Source of the DNA: Micromonospora lutea
GTDB lineage: Bacteria; Actinomycetota; Actinomycetes; Mycobacteriales; Micromonosporaceae
Assembly (NCBI RefSeq): GCF_016863535.1
Contig: NZ_BOPB01000031.1
Span: 1-64,000, forward strand
Length of the DNA stretch: 64,000 nucleotides
Reading direction: 5' to 3'
Shown here one piece after another: positions 34,381 to 42,889 of the stretch (positions are counted from its first letter, which is position 1; each line of letters begins with the position of its first letter). Both the position numbers and the translations under genes were made by a program. The notes under the pieces are model-generated. The model ran no database searches, had not been told where the DNA came from, and was given only the letters and a program-made list of their open reading frames with translations.

Positions 34381-35555
34381 TCGAGATCGACAAGCTGCGC
34401 CGAGGACTGAGTGACATCGCCGCCGAGGTCGATGCCGTCGACCTGCGCGAGCGGGCCTTGGCCACCTCTCACCGCATCCGGGTTCGTCGTACGGTGGCGA
34501 CCGTCATGGTAGGGCTCGCCGTCGCCGCCGTGGTGTTGAGTACCGCCGTCAACGTCCGTACCGACCGCTCACCCACACTGCCCGGACTCAGCCCGGCACC
34601 CACCGCACCGTCACCGACCATGCTGCCGACCAAGGAACCAGGCGGGCAGTCCGACCTGGGCCCGTTCAGGTCGGCCATCATCACGGTACCCACGTGGGGC
34701 CCCACCGCGGATGCCACCTGCACCAAGGGCCGGACCAAACTGAACAACGGCCAGTCCCAGCATGATGCCGTGCACCGGCCGGTGAACATCTTGTCGTACG
34801 CGGCGACGGACGTCGACCAGGACGGGGCCGAGGACTATGTGGCGCATCTGAAGTGTGGCGAAGGACCGGAGGCGGGCGGCAGCCAGATCGTCGCATTCCG
34901 CCGCAGCGCCCAGGAACTGCTGCCGATCGGTCGAATCATCGGCACGCAGGACGGGCTCGCGATGATGGACCATTTCGAGGTCCATGGCGGTAGCCGGGTG
35001 GCGGTGCTGGTCTCCGAGGAGTACACCGACGGCGGGCAGCACACGGTGCCGAACCAGTGGCGTACGTATGCCTGGCAGGACGGCCGGTTCCGGCAGGTGA
35101 CGGGCCCAAAGACGCTCCCTGCGCAGCCACCGGCGGCCCTGTTGTCGGTCGTTCCCTCCACGTTGCTGTTTCGACCGGTCAGCAGCGGATTCACCGGCCA
35201 GTTGACGGTGACGGTACGCAATGACGGCGCCGTGGACGTCGCGCGCCTGGAGATTCTGCTCATCCTGCCCAGCGAGGTTCGGCCGGCGGGTGACGACTGG
35301 GATGGCTGCGCCGTTCGTCCGGACACCGATCAGCCGCACACCGATCAGACGGCTCTGATCTGCGCCGTCTCCGGACCGCGAGCGCAGTCGCACATCTCCG
35401 TGCCGTTCGCCTTCGTGGCAGTCGACAAGCCGGTACCGCTCGACGATCCGATCAGCCTCGGCAACCACTATGTGTCGATCTCGCAGCTGCCACCGTTCAA
35501 CGGGCAGGTCACCATCAACGACCCGGAGGTGGTCATTCCGATCAGCGTGCCCTGA
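34377..35555 (+). CDS. Membrane-anchored partner of the SigE-type sigma factor
   Basis: A 392-residue single-pass protein: N-terminal cytoplasmic part (residues 1-42, MIEIDKLRRGLSDIAAEVD), one membrane segment (about 43-65, VATVMVGLAVAAVVLSTAVN), a Pro/Thr linker and a large outer domain. The outer domain has two parts: a VCBS-like LSYAATDVDQDGAEDYVAHL segment (about 140-250) and a C-terminal beta-rich part (QLTVTVRNDGAVDVARLEIL). It lacks the zinc-binding HxxxCxxC of ZAS anti-sigma factors, as is usual for SigE-linked partners. Coupled to the sigma gene by ATGA. Confidence 0.75.
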   Translation: MIEIDKLRRGLSDIAAEVDAVDLRERALATSHRIRVRRTVATVMVGLAVAAVVLSTAVNVRTDRSPTLPGLSPAPTAPSPTMLPTKEPGGQSDLGPFRSAIITVPTWGPTADATCTKGRTKLNNGQSQHDAVHRPVNILSYAATDVDQDGAEDYVAHLKCGEGPEAGGSQIVAFRRSAQELLPIGRIIGTQDGLAMMDHFEVHGGSRVAVLVSEEYTDGGQHTVPNQWRTYAWQDGRFRQVTGPKTLPAQPPAALLSVVPSTLLFRPVSSGFTGQLTVTVRNDGAVDVARLEILLILPSEVRPAGDDWDGCAVRPDTDQPHTDQTALICAVSGPRAQSHISVPFAFVAVDKPVPLDDPISLGNHYVSISQLPPFNGQVTINDPEVVIPISVP

Positions 35556-35645
35556 GCGTGCTGATACATACGGATACGGATGTCGCTGGTGGACGGAGCG
35601 GCGCAACCGTCAAACCTCTCCGATCGAACAGCTAGTAGTGCCGCA

Positions 35646-36110
35646 CTAGACCGTGCCGGCGGTGGTGTGGGTGGCCGGACGCCTGGAGTCGACGTTGCCG
35701 GTCATGGTGTTCAGGATGGCGGGTAGTTCGGCCACGGTCTGGGCGGGCAGGCCGGTGACGGTTTCCTCCGCCAGAGCGTGCCACAGCTGCTTGACCTGGT
35801 CGGCGAGTGCCTTGCCGCTGTCGGTGAGTTCGACGATGCTGGCGCGCTTGTCGGAGGGGGCGGGTTCGCGGCGGATGTGACCTGACGCTTCGAGCTTGCG
35901 GGTCATGAGCGTGACGCTGGGTGGCTCGCAGCCGAGCGCCTCGCTGAGCTGGGCCTGAATTCTCGGCCCGGTCCGGTCGAGTTCGAGCAGGAGTGCCTCT
36001 TGGCCGGGATGCAGGCCGAGCGGAGCTAGCAACGCGGCGGCCCTGGCACGGTGGCGCAGGCTCAGCAGGCGGATGGCCTGGTTGAGAGCGTCGGCATATT
36101 CGAAGTCCAC
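35646..36110 (-). CDS. MarR-family transcriptional regulator
   Basis: A 154-residue MarR protein: winged-helix core IQAQLSEALGCEPPSVTLMT and RKLEASGHIRREPAPSDKRA, with the DxR wing (SDKRAS) intact. GTG 36110 follows AAGGGGAG. It is divergent from the WrbA-like and MFS genes, and a perfect 34-bp palindrome lies between them, so it presumably represses both its own gene and the efflux/quinone-reductase pair. Confidence 0.9.
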   Translation of the reverse strand: MDFEYADALNQAIRLLSLRHRARAAALLAPLGLHPGQEALLLELDRTGPRIQAQLSEALGCEPPSVTLMTRKLEASGHIRREPAPSDKRASIVELTDSGKALADQVKQLWHALAEETVTGLPAQTVAELPAILNTMTGNVDSRRPATHTTAGTV

Positions 36111-36127
36111 GGGCTCCCCTTGACAGC

Positions 36128-36161
36128 TTAGTTATCCGCATAACATTATGCGGATAACTAA
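36128..36161. promoter_or_regulatory. MarR operator (perfect palindrome)
   Basis: Two 16-bp arms (TTAGTTATCCGCATAA at 36128-36143 and its exact complement at 36146-36161) separated by CA. It lies 18 bp upstream of the MarR start and 25 bp upstream of the WrbA-like ATG, where bound MarR would block both promoters. TTATCCGCATAA within it resembles the usual MarR half-site style. Confidence 0.88.
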
Positions 36162-36186
36162 TTCTAGCAACACCGAGGAGCCGGAC

Positions 36187-36867
36187 ATGACCGTGAAGGT
36201 CGCTGTCATCTACTACAGCGCGACAGGCAGTGTGCACGCCCTCGCGCAGGCCGTCGCCGAGGGAGCGGCCTCGGCCGGGGCCATCGTGCGGCTGCGGCGG
36301 GTCGCCGAGCTGGCACCCGACAGCGCGATCAACCAGAACCCGCAGTGGCGGCGGCACGCCGACGCGACCGCGTCGATCGCCCAGGCATCACCTGAGGACC
36401 TGGCGTGGGCCGACGCTTACGCGTTCGGGACGCCGACCCGATTCGGCGCGCCGGCCGCGCAGCTCAAGCAGTTCATCGATCAAGCCGGCGGGCTGTGGCA
36501 GGAGGGGAAGCTGGCCAACAAGCCGGTGACGGCCTTCACCTCAGCTTTCAACCGGCACGGCGGCAACGAGGCCACCATTTTGTCGCTGGGCAACGTCTTC
36601 TACCACTGGGGTTCGCTGATCGTTCCGCCGGGATTCACCGATCCGGTCGTGTACGCCGCAGGCGGCAACCCCTACGGCACGTCGCATGTGACCAGCCCAA
36701 CCGGAGACGGTCCCGATGCCGCGGCGCTGGAAGCCGCCAGGTACCAGGGGCTTCGGCTAGCCAGGATCACGCTCCAGTTGCTGAGGGGCGACGTCGTCGC
36801 CGATGCCGCTGTGGGCAACGAGAACAGCCACGGAGACCTGGCCGAAGCAGCCTCCCGGACCGCGTGA
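36187..36867 (+). CDS. wrbA: WrbA-like NAD(P)H:quinone oxidoreductase (flavodoxin fold)
   Basis: A 226-residue flavodoxin-fold protein. The phosphate-binding loop is AVIYYSATGSVHALAQAVAE, followed by DAYAFGTPTRFGAPAAQLKQ and HGGNEATILSLGNVFYHWGS, which match WrbA-type quinone reductases. It would use FMN and NAD(P)H for two-electron reduction of quinones, protecting against redox cycling. The ATG follows GAGGAG. It lies 26 bp before the MFS exporter and is presumably induced together with it through MarR. Confidence 0.88.
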   Translation: MTVKVAVIYYSATGSVHALAQAVAEGAASAGAIVRLRRVAELAPDSAINQNPQWRRHADATASIAQASPEDLAWADAYAFGTPTRFGAPAAQLKQFIDQAGGLWQEGKLANKPVTAFTSAFNRHGGNEATILSLGNVFYHWGSLIVPPGFTDPVVYAAGGNPYGTSHVTSPTGDGPDAAALEAARYQGLRLARITLQLLRGDVVADAAVGNENSHGDLAEAASRTA

Positions 36868-36893
36868 ACGGTGGATTCGCAAGGAGATGAGTC

Positions 36894-38321
36894 ATGACAA
36901 GCACCAGCACCGCAACTCAGCGGACCAGTTCGCAGGTCGGACCCTCCTGGTTGGTCCTGGTGCTGGCGTGTGCTTGCCAATTCATGGTGATCCTGGACGT
37001 GTCCATCGTTAACGTCGCGCTGCCCTCGGTCCAGCGGGAGCTTGGCTTCACTGCCACCGGTCTGGCGTGGGTGGTGAATGGCTACGTGCTTACCTTCGCA
37101 GGCTTCATGCTGCTGGGTGGCCGTGCCGTTGACCTATTCGGTCCGCGCCCGATGCTGGTCGCCGGGCTGTTCCTGTTCTCCGCCTCGAGTCTGGTCGGCG
37201 GTTTGGCAACCGCTCCGGAGATCCTGGTCGGCGCCCGCGTCGCGCAGGGCGTGGGTGCCGCGATGCTCGCTCCGGCGACGTTGGCTGTGATCAACACCTA
37301 CTTCACCGAGCCGCAGGCGCGGGCCCGGGCGTTCGGCGCGTGGTCCGCCTCGGGCGGTGTGGGCGGGATGGCCGGCGCGCTCGCCGGCGGCACCATCACC
37401 ACCGGCTTGTCATGGCGATGGGTCTTCCTCATCAACGTACCGATCGGCGCCGTGCTGATCGTACTGGCCATGATGTCGCTGGTCGGCACGCGAGCCAGCC
37501 GGCGGGAATCGCTTGACCTCATCGGCGCGGTCACGGGCACGGCGGGGCTGGCCGCGTTGATCTACGGGGTCATGCAAAGCGCCGACCATGGCTGGACGTC
37601 CGTGCGGGTTCTCGGGCCAGCGGTGGCGGGCCTGCTCCTGCTCGTCGTCTTCACCGTGGTGGAGGCGCGTTTCGCCACCCACCCGATGGTGCCCCTACGG
37701 CTGTTCACGATCCGGACCGTGGCCGTCAGCAATGGCATGCTGCTGCTGTTTGGCGGGATTGCCATCGCGATGTGGTATTTCACCTCGCTGTTCATGCAGA
37801 ACGCACTCGGCTACAGCGCACTCGAAGCCGGGCTCGGGCAGACACCTGCGGCGGTGACGTTCGTGGTGATCGCGCGATACGCCGCCAACCTGCTGCCCCG
37901 AACCGGTGTACGTCCTTTGGTACTGACCGGCAGCGCCTGCTTCCTAGCCGGGTTCGGCTGGCTCGCTCGGGCCCACACCGGCAGCGACTACGTCACCGGC
38001 GTGCTCGGACCTACGTTGCTCATCGCCGTCGGCATCGGCCTGACCTTCCCCACCCTCATGGCCGCGGCCACCGCCGACGTACCCGAAAGTGACGTGGGCA
38101 TCATCGGCGGCTTGGCCAACACCGCCAGCCAAATAGGCGGCTCGGTAGCCCTAGCCGTACTCGCCACAGCCGCCAGCGCCAAGGCTGGAACAGACGCCGC
38201 CCACGCCGGCTCTCCTGCCGCCCTCGCCGCCGGCTACAACCTGGTCTTTCTCATGGCGGCCGGGATCGGCCTAGCTGTCGCGATAGTCAGCCTGCTGCTA
38301 CCGAAACACCGGCACGACTGA
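36894..38321 (+). CDS. MFS multidrug exporter (DHA2/EmrB-QacA type)
   Basis: A 475-residue transporter with about fourteen transmembrane segments. Motif C-like WVVNGYVLTFAGFMLLGGRA with DLFGPRPMLVAGLF (motif A region) and the early MVILDVSIVNVALPSVQREL, containing the DHA2 motif D1. It probably exports drugs or quinone-like compounds using the proton gradient. ATG 36894 follows AAGGAGATG. It forms an operon with the quinone reductase, under the MarR palindrome. Confidence 0.93.
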   Translation: MTSTSTATQRTSSQVGPSWLVLVLACACQFMVILDVSIVNVALPSVQRELGFTATGLAWVVNGYVLTFAGFMLLGGRAVDLFGPRPMLVAGLFLFSASSLVGGLATAPEILVGARVAQGVGAAMLAPATLAVINTYFTEPQARARAFGAWSASGGVGGMAGALAGGTITTGLSWRWVFLINVPIGAVLIVLAMMSLVGTRASRRESLDLIGAVTGTAGLAALIYGVMQSADHGWTSVRVLGPAVAGLLLLVVFTVVEARFATHPMVPLRLFTIRTVAVSNGMLLLFGGIAIAMWYFTSLFMQNALGYSALEAGLGQTPAAVTFVVIARYAANLLPRTGVRPLVLTGSACFLAGFGWLARAHTGSDYVTGVLGPTLLIAVGIGLTFPTLMAAATADVPESDVGIIGGLANTASQIGGSVALAVLATAASAKAGTDAAHAGSPAALAAGYNLVFLMAAGIGLAVAIVSLLLPKHRHD

Positions 38322-38741
38322 CCTCGGCGACGCCCAGGCTCACTCGTCGCACCCTTGCTCCACGTACGACAGGGTACGACGAGCGCCTGCTCAACTCTGG
38401 ACGACGTGATCGCCGCCGGCGAACGCCAGCTCGCTCCGGGTGCCATGAGCGGGCACTTCGCCACGCCGATCACCGGTGGCCGCAGCTACGAGGGGAACTG
38501 CTTCCAGTGCCCCTCGGAGACGACCTCGACGGTGCTGCCGGCCACCTTGATGGCCGTCTGGTCGTCGATTGCGTACGCCGGACCCGCGATCTCGGCCGCC
38601 CATTGATTTCCTGATCACCCAGGTCGCCGGCGCCCCGTGGAAGCCGATCACCCCATAGGAGCGCAAGGGGCGGTCGAGGATGCCGCACAACCGTGGCATC
38701 GAAGGAGTCAGCTACGCGGTCCCTGATCTGCGGGGGTACGG
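38322..38741. other. 420-base region without a convincing gene
   Basis: Open frames are present on both strands, for example a minus frame ending near 38391, but none has a ribosome site and a recognisable motif. The sequence may include an eroded gene. Confidence 0.35.
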
Positions 38742-39401
38742 CTATGTGGTGTCCGCGTCGGTCTTGCGGACCAGCATGTAGCCGTACGGGGGCTCTTCTT
38801 CCTCAGGCGGGGTGCTGCCCTGGAAGACCAGGGCGAACCCGGCGGCGACGAAGCGGTCCGCCATTTCTCGGGCTGGCAGCCAGTAGCGGTCGAAGTCGAT
38901 GCCGAGGGCGCTGACGCGGCTGCCGGGGCCGTTACGGTGCGCGTTGCCGTCGCCGTGCTTGAAGGCCGCTACCAGGTAGCCCCCCGGCTTCACGACTCGG
39001 GCGAGTTCGGCGAACGCGGGAGCCCGGGCGCCGGGCGGAAGGTAGATCAGCGAGAACCAGCACACCACTCCGGCCAGCGACGCATCCTCCAACGGCAGCT
39101 CGCGCAGGTCGGCGACCTCGTAGACGAAACCGGGGTTCTCCCGCCGCGCCACCTCGACCATTCCTGGCGATAGGTCTATCCCACGAGGCGACAGACCCCG
39201 GGCGGCGAGGTACGGCAGAAGTCGTCCGGTGCCGCAACCCACATCCGCGACTTCCGGACCGACAGCCAGTGTCATCTCGGCGAACAGGTCGAGCATCGCC
39301 CGCTCGACCGGCATGCGCTCAAGCACTCCGGCCAGGTTCTGCGCGTACCACTCCGCCAGCACGTCGTGCGCGTGCCGCAACTCCTCGGTCCTGCCGTCCA
39401 T
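38742..39401 (-). CDS. Class I SAM-dependent methyltransferase
   Basis: A 219-residue methyltransferase. SAM-binding motif I is EVADVGCGTGRLLPYLAARG, motif II acidic end is RGIDLSPGMVEVA, and motif III is near LAGVVCWFSLIYLP with the following ARVVKPGGYLVAAF. Methyl acceptor unknown. ATG 39401 has GGGA 5-8 nt upstream. It is alone, although a phosphotransferase follows in the same direction 170 bp upstream in the sequence. Confidence 0.88.
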   Translation of the reverse strand: MDGRTEELRHAHDVLAEWYAQNLAGVLERMPVERAMLDLFAEMTLAVGPEVADVGCGTGRLLPYLAARGLSPRGIDLSPGMVEVARRENPGFVYEVADLRELPLEDASLAGVVCWFSLIYLPPGARAPAFAELARVVKPGGYLVAAFKHGDGNAHRNGPGSRVSALGIDFDRYWLPAREMADRFVAAGFALVFQGSTPPEEEEPPYGYMLVRKTDADTT

Positions 39402-39575
39402 TCCCAGGTTGCCCTCCCGTCGATCGCCGTCGTGGCGGCGAATCTACCGCCGGCCTGCCGCGACAGCCACGAAAGACAACCGACAGGCCAGGCGCTCTCG
39501 CATGTGCAGACCGCCGGTCAGGCGACTGCGTCGCGATAGTTGCTCACCGCTCGTGGCCGTCGGGTTCGTGCTGCT

Positions 39576-40322
39576 TCACATCCGTGATCTCAGTACGTCG
39601 AACTCGCAGCCCGGTGCGGACGGGTCGAAGCCGTGCTCGATCAGCCAGCGGGACGCCAGCAGGCTGCGCAGCGACCACCAGGCGCGGATCACGTCCAGGT
39701 CGACGTCGGTGCCGTAACCGGCGAGGAGGTCGTCGAGACGTTCCTCGTGCCCGAGGGTCAGGACGGCCAGGTCGTACAGCGCATCGCCAGGTGCCGCCTC
39801 GGACCAGTCGATCACGCCGGTGACCTCGTCGCCGTCGGTGAAAATGTGAGTGATCTGCAGGTCGCCGTGCATGAACACCGGCGTCCACGGCCGAATCGCG
39901 GCCTCGGCTATCTCGCGGTTGCGGTCGACCAGATCGGCCGGCAGGACGCCGCTGTCGACGAGCCACGCGCATTCGCGCTCGAGTTCCGCGTCCAGCCCGA
40001 CGAGCTTCTTGCCAACCCACGGTGGCGGTGGCGCGTCGTGCAGCTTCCGGATGGCAGCACCCGCCGCAGCCCAGGCTGCCGGTGACGCGGGCGACGGCTC
40101 GCCGAGAAGGCCGAGTGCCTGGCCGGGAACGGCGGCGATCGCGAGTACGGGCGGTTTGCGCCACAGGACCTCGGGGGTCGGGACAGGCGCCAGCCGCATC
40201 GCCTCGACCTCGAGGTCGATGCGTGCCTGATCACTGTCGACCTTCAGGAACACATCGCCGACGCGGAGGGTCGCACGCTCGTTGTGGGCGACGACGACCG
40301 TGACCTCTTCCACGCCGACCAT
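39576..40322 (-). CDS. Aminoglycoside phosphotransferase (APH)-family protein
   Basis: A 248-residue APH-fold protein. ATP-binding Lys in VFLKVDSDQARIDLEVEAMR, catalytic loop FMHGDLQITHIF and GVIDWSEAAPGDALYDLAVL with the metal-binding Asp. The Asn normally following HGDL three residues on is His, as in some subfamilies. The substrate could be a small hydroxylated molecule such as an aminoglycoside or a metabolite. Confidence 0.87.
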   Translation of the reverse strand: MVGVEEVTVVVAHNERATLRVGDVFLKVDSDQARIDLEVEAMRLAPVPTPEVLWRKPPVLAIAAVPGQALGLLGEPSPASPAAWAAAGAAIRKLHDAPPPPWVGKKLVGLDAELERECAWLVDSGVLPADLVDRNREIAEAAIRPWTPVFMHGDLQITHIFTDGDEVTGVIDWSEAAPGDALYDLAVLTLGHEERLDDLLAGYGTDVDLDVIRAWWSLRSLLASRWLIEHGFDPSAPGCEFDVLRSRM

Positions 40323-40410
40323 TATCGTCGGACGGATTCTTGCGTGGCCTGTTTGAACGCCTGCAGGCCACCGGGGCGACGGGTCAGCGGCAGGAAGCTC
40401 GCCTACGTGC

Positions 40411-40758
40411 TCAGGCGGCGCGGCGTACTGGGCGAAGCAGAGTGAGTGCTCGCAGGGCGTCGGCGCGGGAGATGGGCTGATCGTCGTCCGATTGCATGGT
40501 TAACGCGATCTCGATGGCTTGGCGGATCCAGGCGGTTTTGGTGACGCCGGCGTCCTTGGCTGCCGCGGTGACGGCGTCGTCGAGGTCGGTTGGCATGCGC
40601 AGGGAGCGTACGACCATGACCTCGGAGCCTGTTGGTGGGAGGGAGGCAAGCAGCTCGGCCTCCTGTTCCGCAGTGGCCGGCGCTGGGTCGAAGCTGAGCT
40701 TGTGCATCAGTGCGGCGGCCTCTTCCGGGGTACACGGCAGGTGCTGCTTGTCGCTCAT
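40411..40758 (-). CDS. RHH-type antitoxin (second gene of toxin-antitoxin pair)
   Basis: A 115-residue protein. The C-terminal half resembles a ribbon-helix-helix: VMVVRSLRMPTDLDDAVTAA then KDAGVTKTAWIRQAIEIAL, typical of CopG/BrnA-type antitoxins. The N-terminal half is acidic and may cover the toxin. The ATG overlaps the toxin stop (ATGA at 40755-40758), so the pair is translationally coupled, with toxin first as in BrnTA. Confidence 0.8.
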   Translation of the reverse strand: MSDKQHLPCTPEEAAALMHKLSFDPAPATAEQEAELLASLPPTGSEVMVVRSLRMPTDLDDAVTAAAKDAGVTKTAWIRQAIEIALTMQSDDDQPISRADALRALTLLRPVRRAA

Positions 40759-41051
40759 TGCGTCTGCTCCCATCGGGTGAAGTCGGCGCGTTCGGCGTCA
40801 CTCATGTCTCGCGCGCCGATGATCTTCCAGGTGAATCCGTCGACGTGGTGCACGGCCACGATCAGGGGTCGCCCGTCGCGGGTGCGTGCCCACACGGTCA
40901 GCACCCGCAAACCTGCCGCATCAGTTGCGGAACGGGGCCACCGCTGCTTGGCATCCAAGACTTGGCGGACCTCATGAGCCTGAATACCCGCCAAGGCGTG
41001 CAGCGCCCATTCTTCCCACTCGTACGGCACGAGATGCAGTGTAATACCCAC
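40755..41051 (-). CDS. BrnT-like toxin (RelE-fold) of toxin-antitoxin pair
   Basis: A 98-residue protein starting with GTG and reading LVPYEWEEWALHALAGIQAH, then RSATDAAGLRVLTVWARTRD and GFTWKIIGARDMSDAERADF. The YEWxxxALHALAGI...G..VxxARxMxxxER pattern is BrnT/RelE-like. Such proteins are ribosome-dependent or free RNases that arrest growth. It is followed by an RHH antitoxin, fitting a type II system. Confidence 0.78.
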   Translation of the reverse strand: MGITLHLVPYEWEEWALHALAGIQAHEVRQVLDAKQRWPRSATDAAGLRVLTVWARTRDGRPLIVAVHHVDGFTWKIIGARDMSDAERADFTRWEQTQ

Positions 41052-41297
41052 GTATTCTAGCAGCTAGGAGCACCGCAATGCCGTACTTCGGCTGGGGTGA
41101 TCTGCCCGACCGGTACGGCCGACGCTGGGACGGCGACGACGGCGAGGCGGAACCGCAGCCGGCCGACGCCGTCGGCGCCGGCCCTCGGCGCCGCGACGGT
41201 GGCGACGTACGTGCCGCAGACTCGGTGGTGTGCGGGCGGGCGGGTCGTCGTGACCCACCCGCCCACTCAACCTCGGAGTTCGAGGGATGATCCGCCG

Positions 41298-42014
41298 TTA
41301 CCGGCGGCGTCGGCTGAGCTCGGGGATGTTCGACTCGATCTCCTCGTGGCGGACCTGCTCGTCGATCGGCTGGTCCTCGACCACTTCGTCCTTGGCCAGG
41401 TGGACCCGCTCGACCGGCACCCGATCCTTGGCCACCACAGGACGCTCGGCGCGGAGCGGCATCTCCTGCTGCGCCTCCCCGATGTCGGCGCGAACGCCGC
41501 TCGCGTTCTCGGCGGTGATCGGTTCGCGCTCGACGTACACCTCGTCATGCTCAACCGGCACACTGGTATGCACGTTCTCGGTGACGACGTACTTGCGCAA
41601 CACCGCCTTGCCGACCTGCTGGCTTTCGGTACCGACCCGCAACCGCTCCTCGGAACGGATCAGGTCCTCGCGGCCCTGCGGGGCCCGCTGTGACGTCTGC
41701 TTCCGCTCCATCTGATAGTGCCGGTACAACTGCGCGGTCTGCTCAGCGTCCAACGGGACGTCGGTGCCAGCATCCACGGTCGGGGCGTTGGTGACCGTCG
41801 CCTTGTCGTAGGCGACCATCAGCTGCCCGTCCGTCATTTGGGCATTGCCCAGCGGAGCCATCGCCTCCCGACGACCGCCGGTCTGCACGCTCACCCAGGT
41901 CGGGTAGCCCGCAGCATCGGCCCACACCTGACCAACGCTGCCGATCTTGGAACCCGTCCGATCCTGGACGTTCTGGCCGTACAGCGCGTTCACCTGCCGC
42001 TCAGTCAGTTCCAT
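41298..42014 (-). CDS. PRC-barrel / DUF2382 (YsnF/AvaK-type) stress protein
   Basis: A 238-residue protein with an N-terminal PRC-barrel (residues about 5-75; LYGQNVQDRTGSKIGSVGQV) and a C-terminal DUF2382 domain (RSEERLRVGTESQQVGKAVL, then VTENVHTSVPVEHDEVYVER). Such actinobacterial proteins are linked with general stress or desiccation, but the biochemical role is not known. ATG 42014 follows GGAGAGGAGA. Confidence 0.9.
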   Translation of the reverse strand: MELTERQVNALYGQNVQDRTGSKIGSVGQVWADAAGYPTWVSVQTGGRREAMAPLGNAQMTDGQLMVAYDKATVTNAPTVDAGTDVPLDAEQTAQLYRHYQMERKQTSQRAPQGREDLIRSEERLRVGTESQQVGKAVLRKYVVTENVHTSVPVEHDEVYVEREPITAENASGVRADIGEAQQEMPLRAERPVVAKDRVPVERVHLAKDEVVEDQPIDEQVRHEEIESNIPELSRRRR

Positions 42015-42379
42015 GATCTTCTCCTCTCCCTGTCACCGCTGCCTACCCGCCGCCGCACACCAGCATTCGTGGTGAGCACCCGCCCCAACCACCTGCCGTT
42101 CATGACATGACGTGGGCCTCTGGTGACGCCTACGGACCTATTTGTGGTGGATATGAGGGAGGAGACGACTTGACTGCGATGAGCCCTTCTGGGCGTTGAG
42201 GCCGGGCGAGTCATGGCAGCGAGCAGCGCTGCTGCCCCCCGTGCCGTGCCCCTGACTGCTACGACCAGTGATCAGAATCAGAAGCACTCGTCCAGAGGTG
42301 GGTGGGGTCGGTGGCGACCCGCTGGAGTAGTCAGTGCTCAGCCCGACCAGCAGTGACCACTGGCTGCTGCGCAGCCCGC
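42015..42379. other. Intergenic region without a recognised gene
   Basis: 365 bases between the DUF2382 protein and the small Cys protein. Frames on both strands are Arg/Ser/Ala-rich and lack motifs. I see nothing assignable. Confidence 0.35.
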
Positions 42380-42712
42380 TTACGTCGCGACCCTCGCGGC
42401 CGCCCGCCCGGCGAGCGCGTCCAGCACATCGACGTGCGCGGTCGACACCTCGACGTCCAGGCGCACCGTGTCGCCATCGTCGGTGTAGGTGAATGTGAAG
42501 AACGAGCAGCAGGAACTCTCTCGGCCGGTCAGATCTCGGGCGGTCGCCTCGGCGGCCGGGTCGAGTCGCCACCGCAGCACCGTCGGCGACAACCGTTGCT
42601 GCCCGCGCAGCGCGGTGGCGAACAGGTCGTCGAACTCGGCCAGCCGCAGCGGCCGCTCGACGGTGGGCAGGGTGCACGCCTCGGGCACCCACCCCTGATC
42701 AGCGGTGGTCAT
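42380..42712 (-). CDS. Small Cys-containing protein with MerR-type promoter
   Basis: A 110-residue soluble protein with a distinctive Cys-Cys core, GRESSCCSFFTFTYT, flanked by LPTVERPLRLAEFDDLF near the start. It recalls small actinobacterial proteins found near MerR-type regulators, where a Cys pair may bind metal. The ATG at 42712 lies only 14 bp from a palindromic MerR-type promoter, so the mRNA has little or no leader. No MerR gene is visible next to it. Confidence 0.75.
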   Translation of the reverse strand: MTTADQGWVPEACTLPTVERPLRLAEFDDLFATALRGQQRLSPTVLRWRLDPAAEATARDLTGRESSCCSFFTFTYTDDGDTVRLDVEVSTAHVDVLDALAGRAAARVAT

Positions 42713-42720
42713 GCCACGAC

Positions 42721-42750
42721 GGTAAACCTGTACCTAGGTACAGGATGCAA
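42721..42750 (-). promoter_or_regulatory. MerR-type promoter with palindromic spacer
   Basis: On the minus strand, TTGCAT (-35) is followed by the perfect palindrome CCTGTACCTAGGTACAGG (42727-42744) and TTTACC (-10). The extended spacing of about 18-19 bp, filled by a palindrome, is the hallmark of promoters activated by MerR-family proteins. It drives the Cys-Cys protein at 42380-42712. Confidence 0.75.
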
Positions 42751-42889
42751 GGCATGCCGAAGATCACGGTCTGGAAACCCAGACCGCGACCGGCCACAGC
42801 CCAAGCCGGGTGATGTGACTGCCGTCGGTGTCGGGACCGCGACGAACAAGGCTAGGCAGCCGGGGTCAACACCGTGCGGGGACCAATCG

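Noticed and set aside
41078..41290. A 70-codon plus-strand frame (MPYFGWGDLPDRYGRR) between the toxin and DUF2382 genes
   Set aside because: Second half is low-complexity Arg/Asp-rich sequence, no homologue is recalled; evidence is too weak to call a gene.
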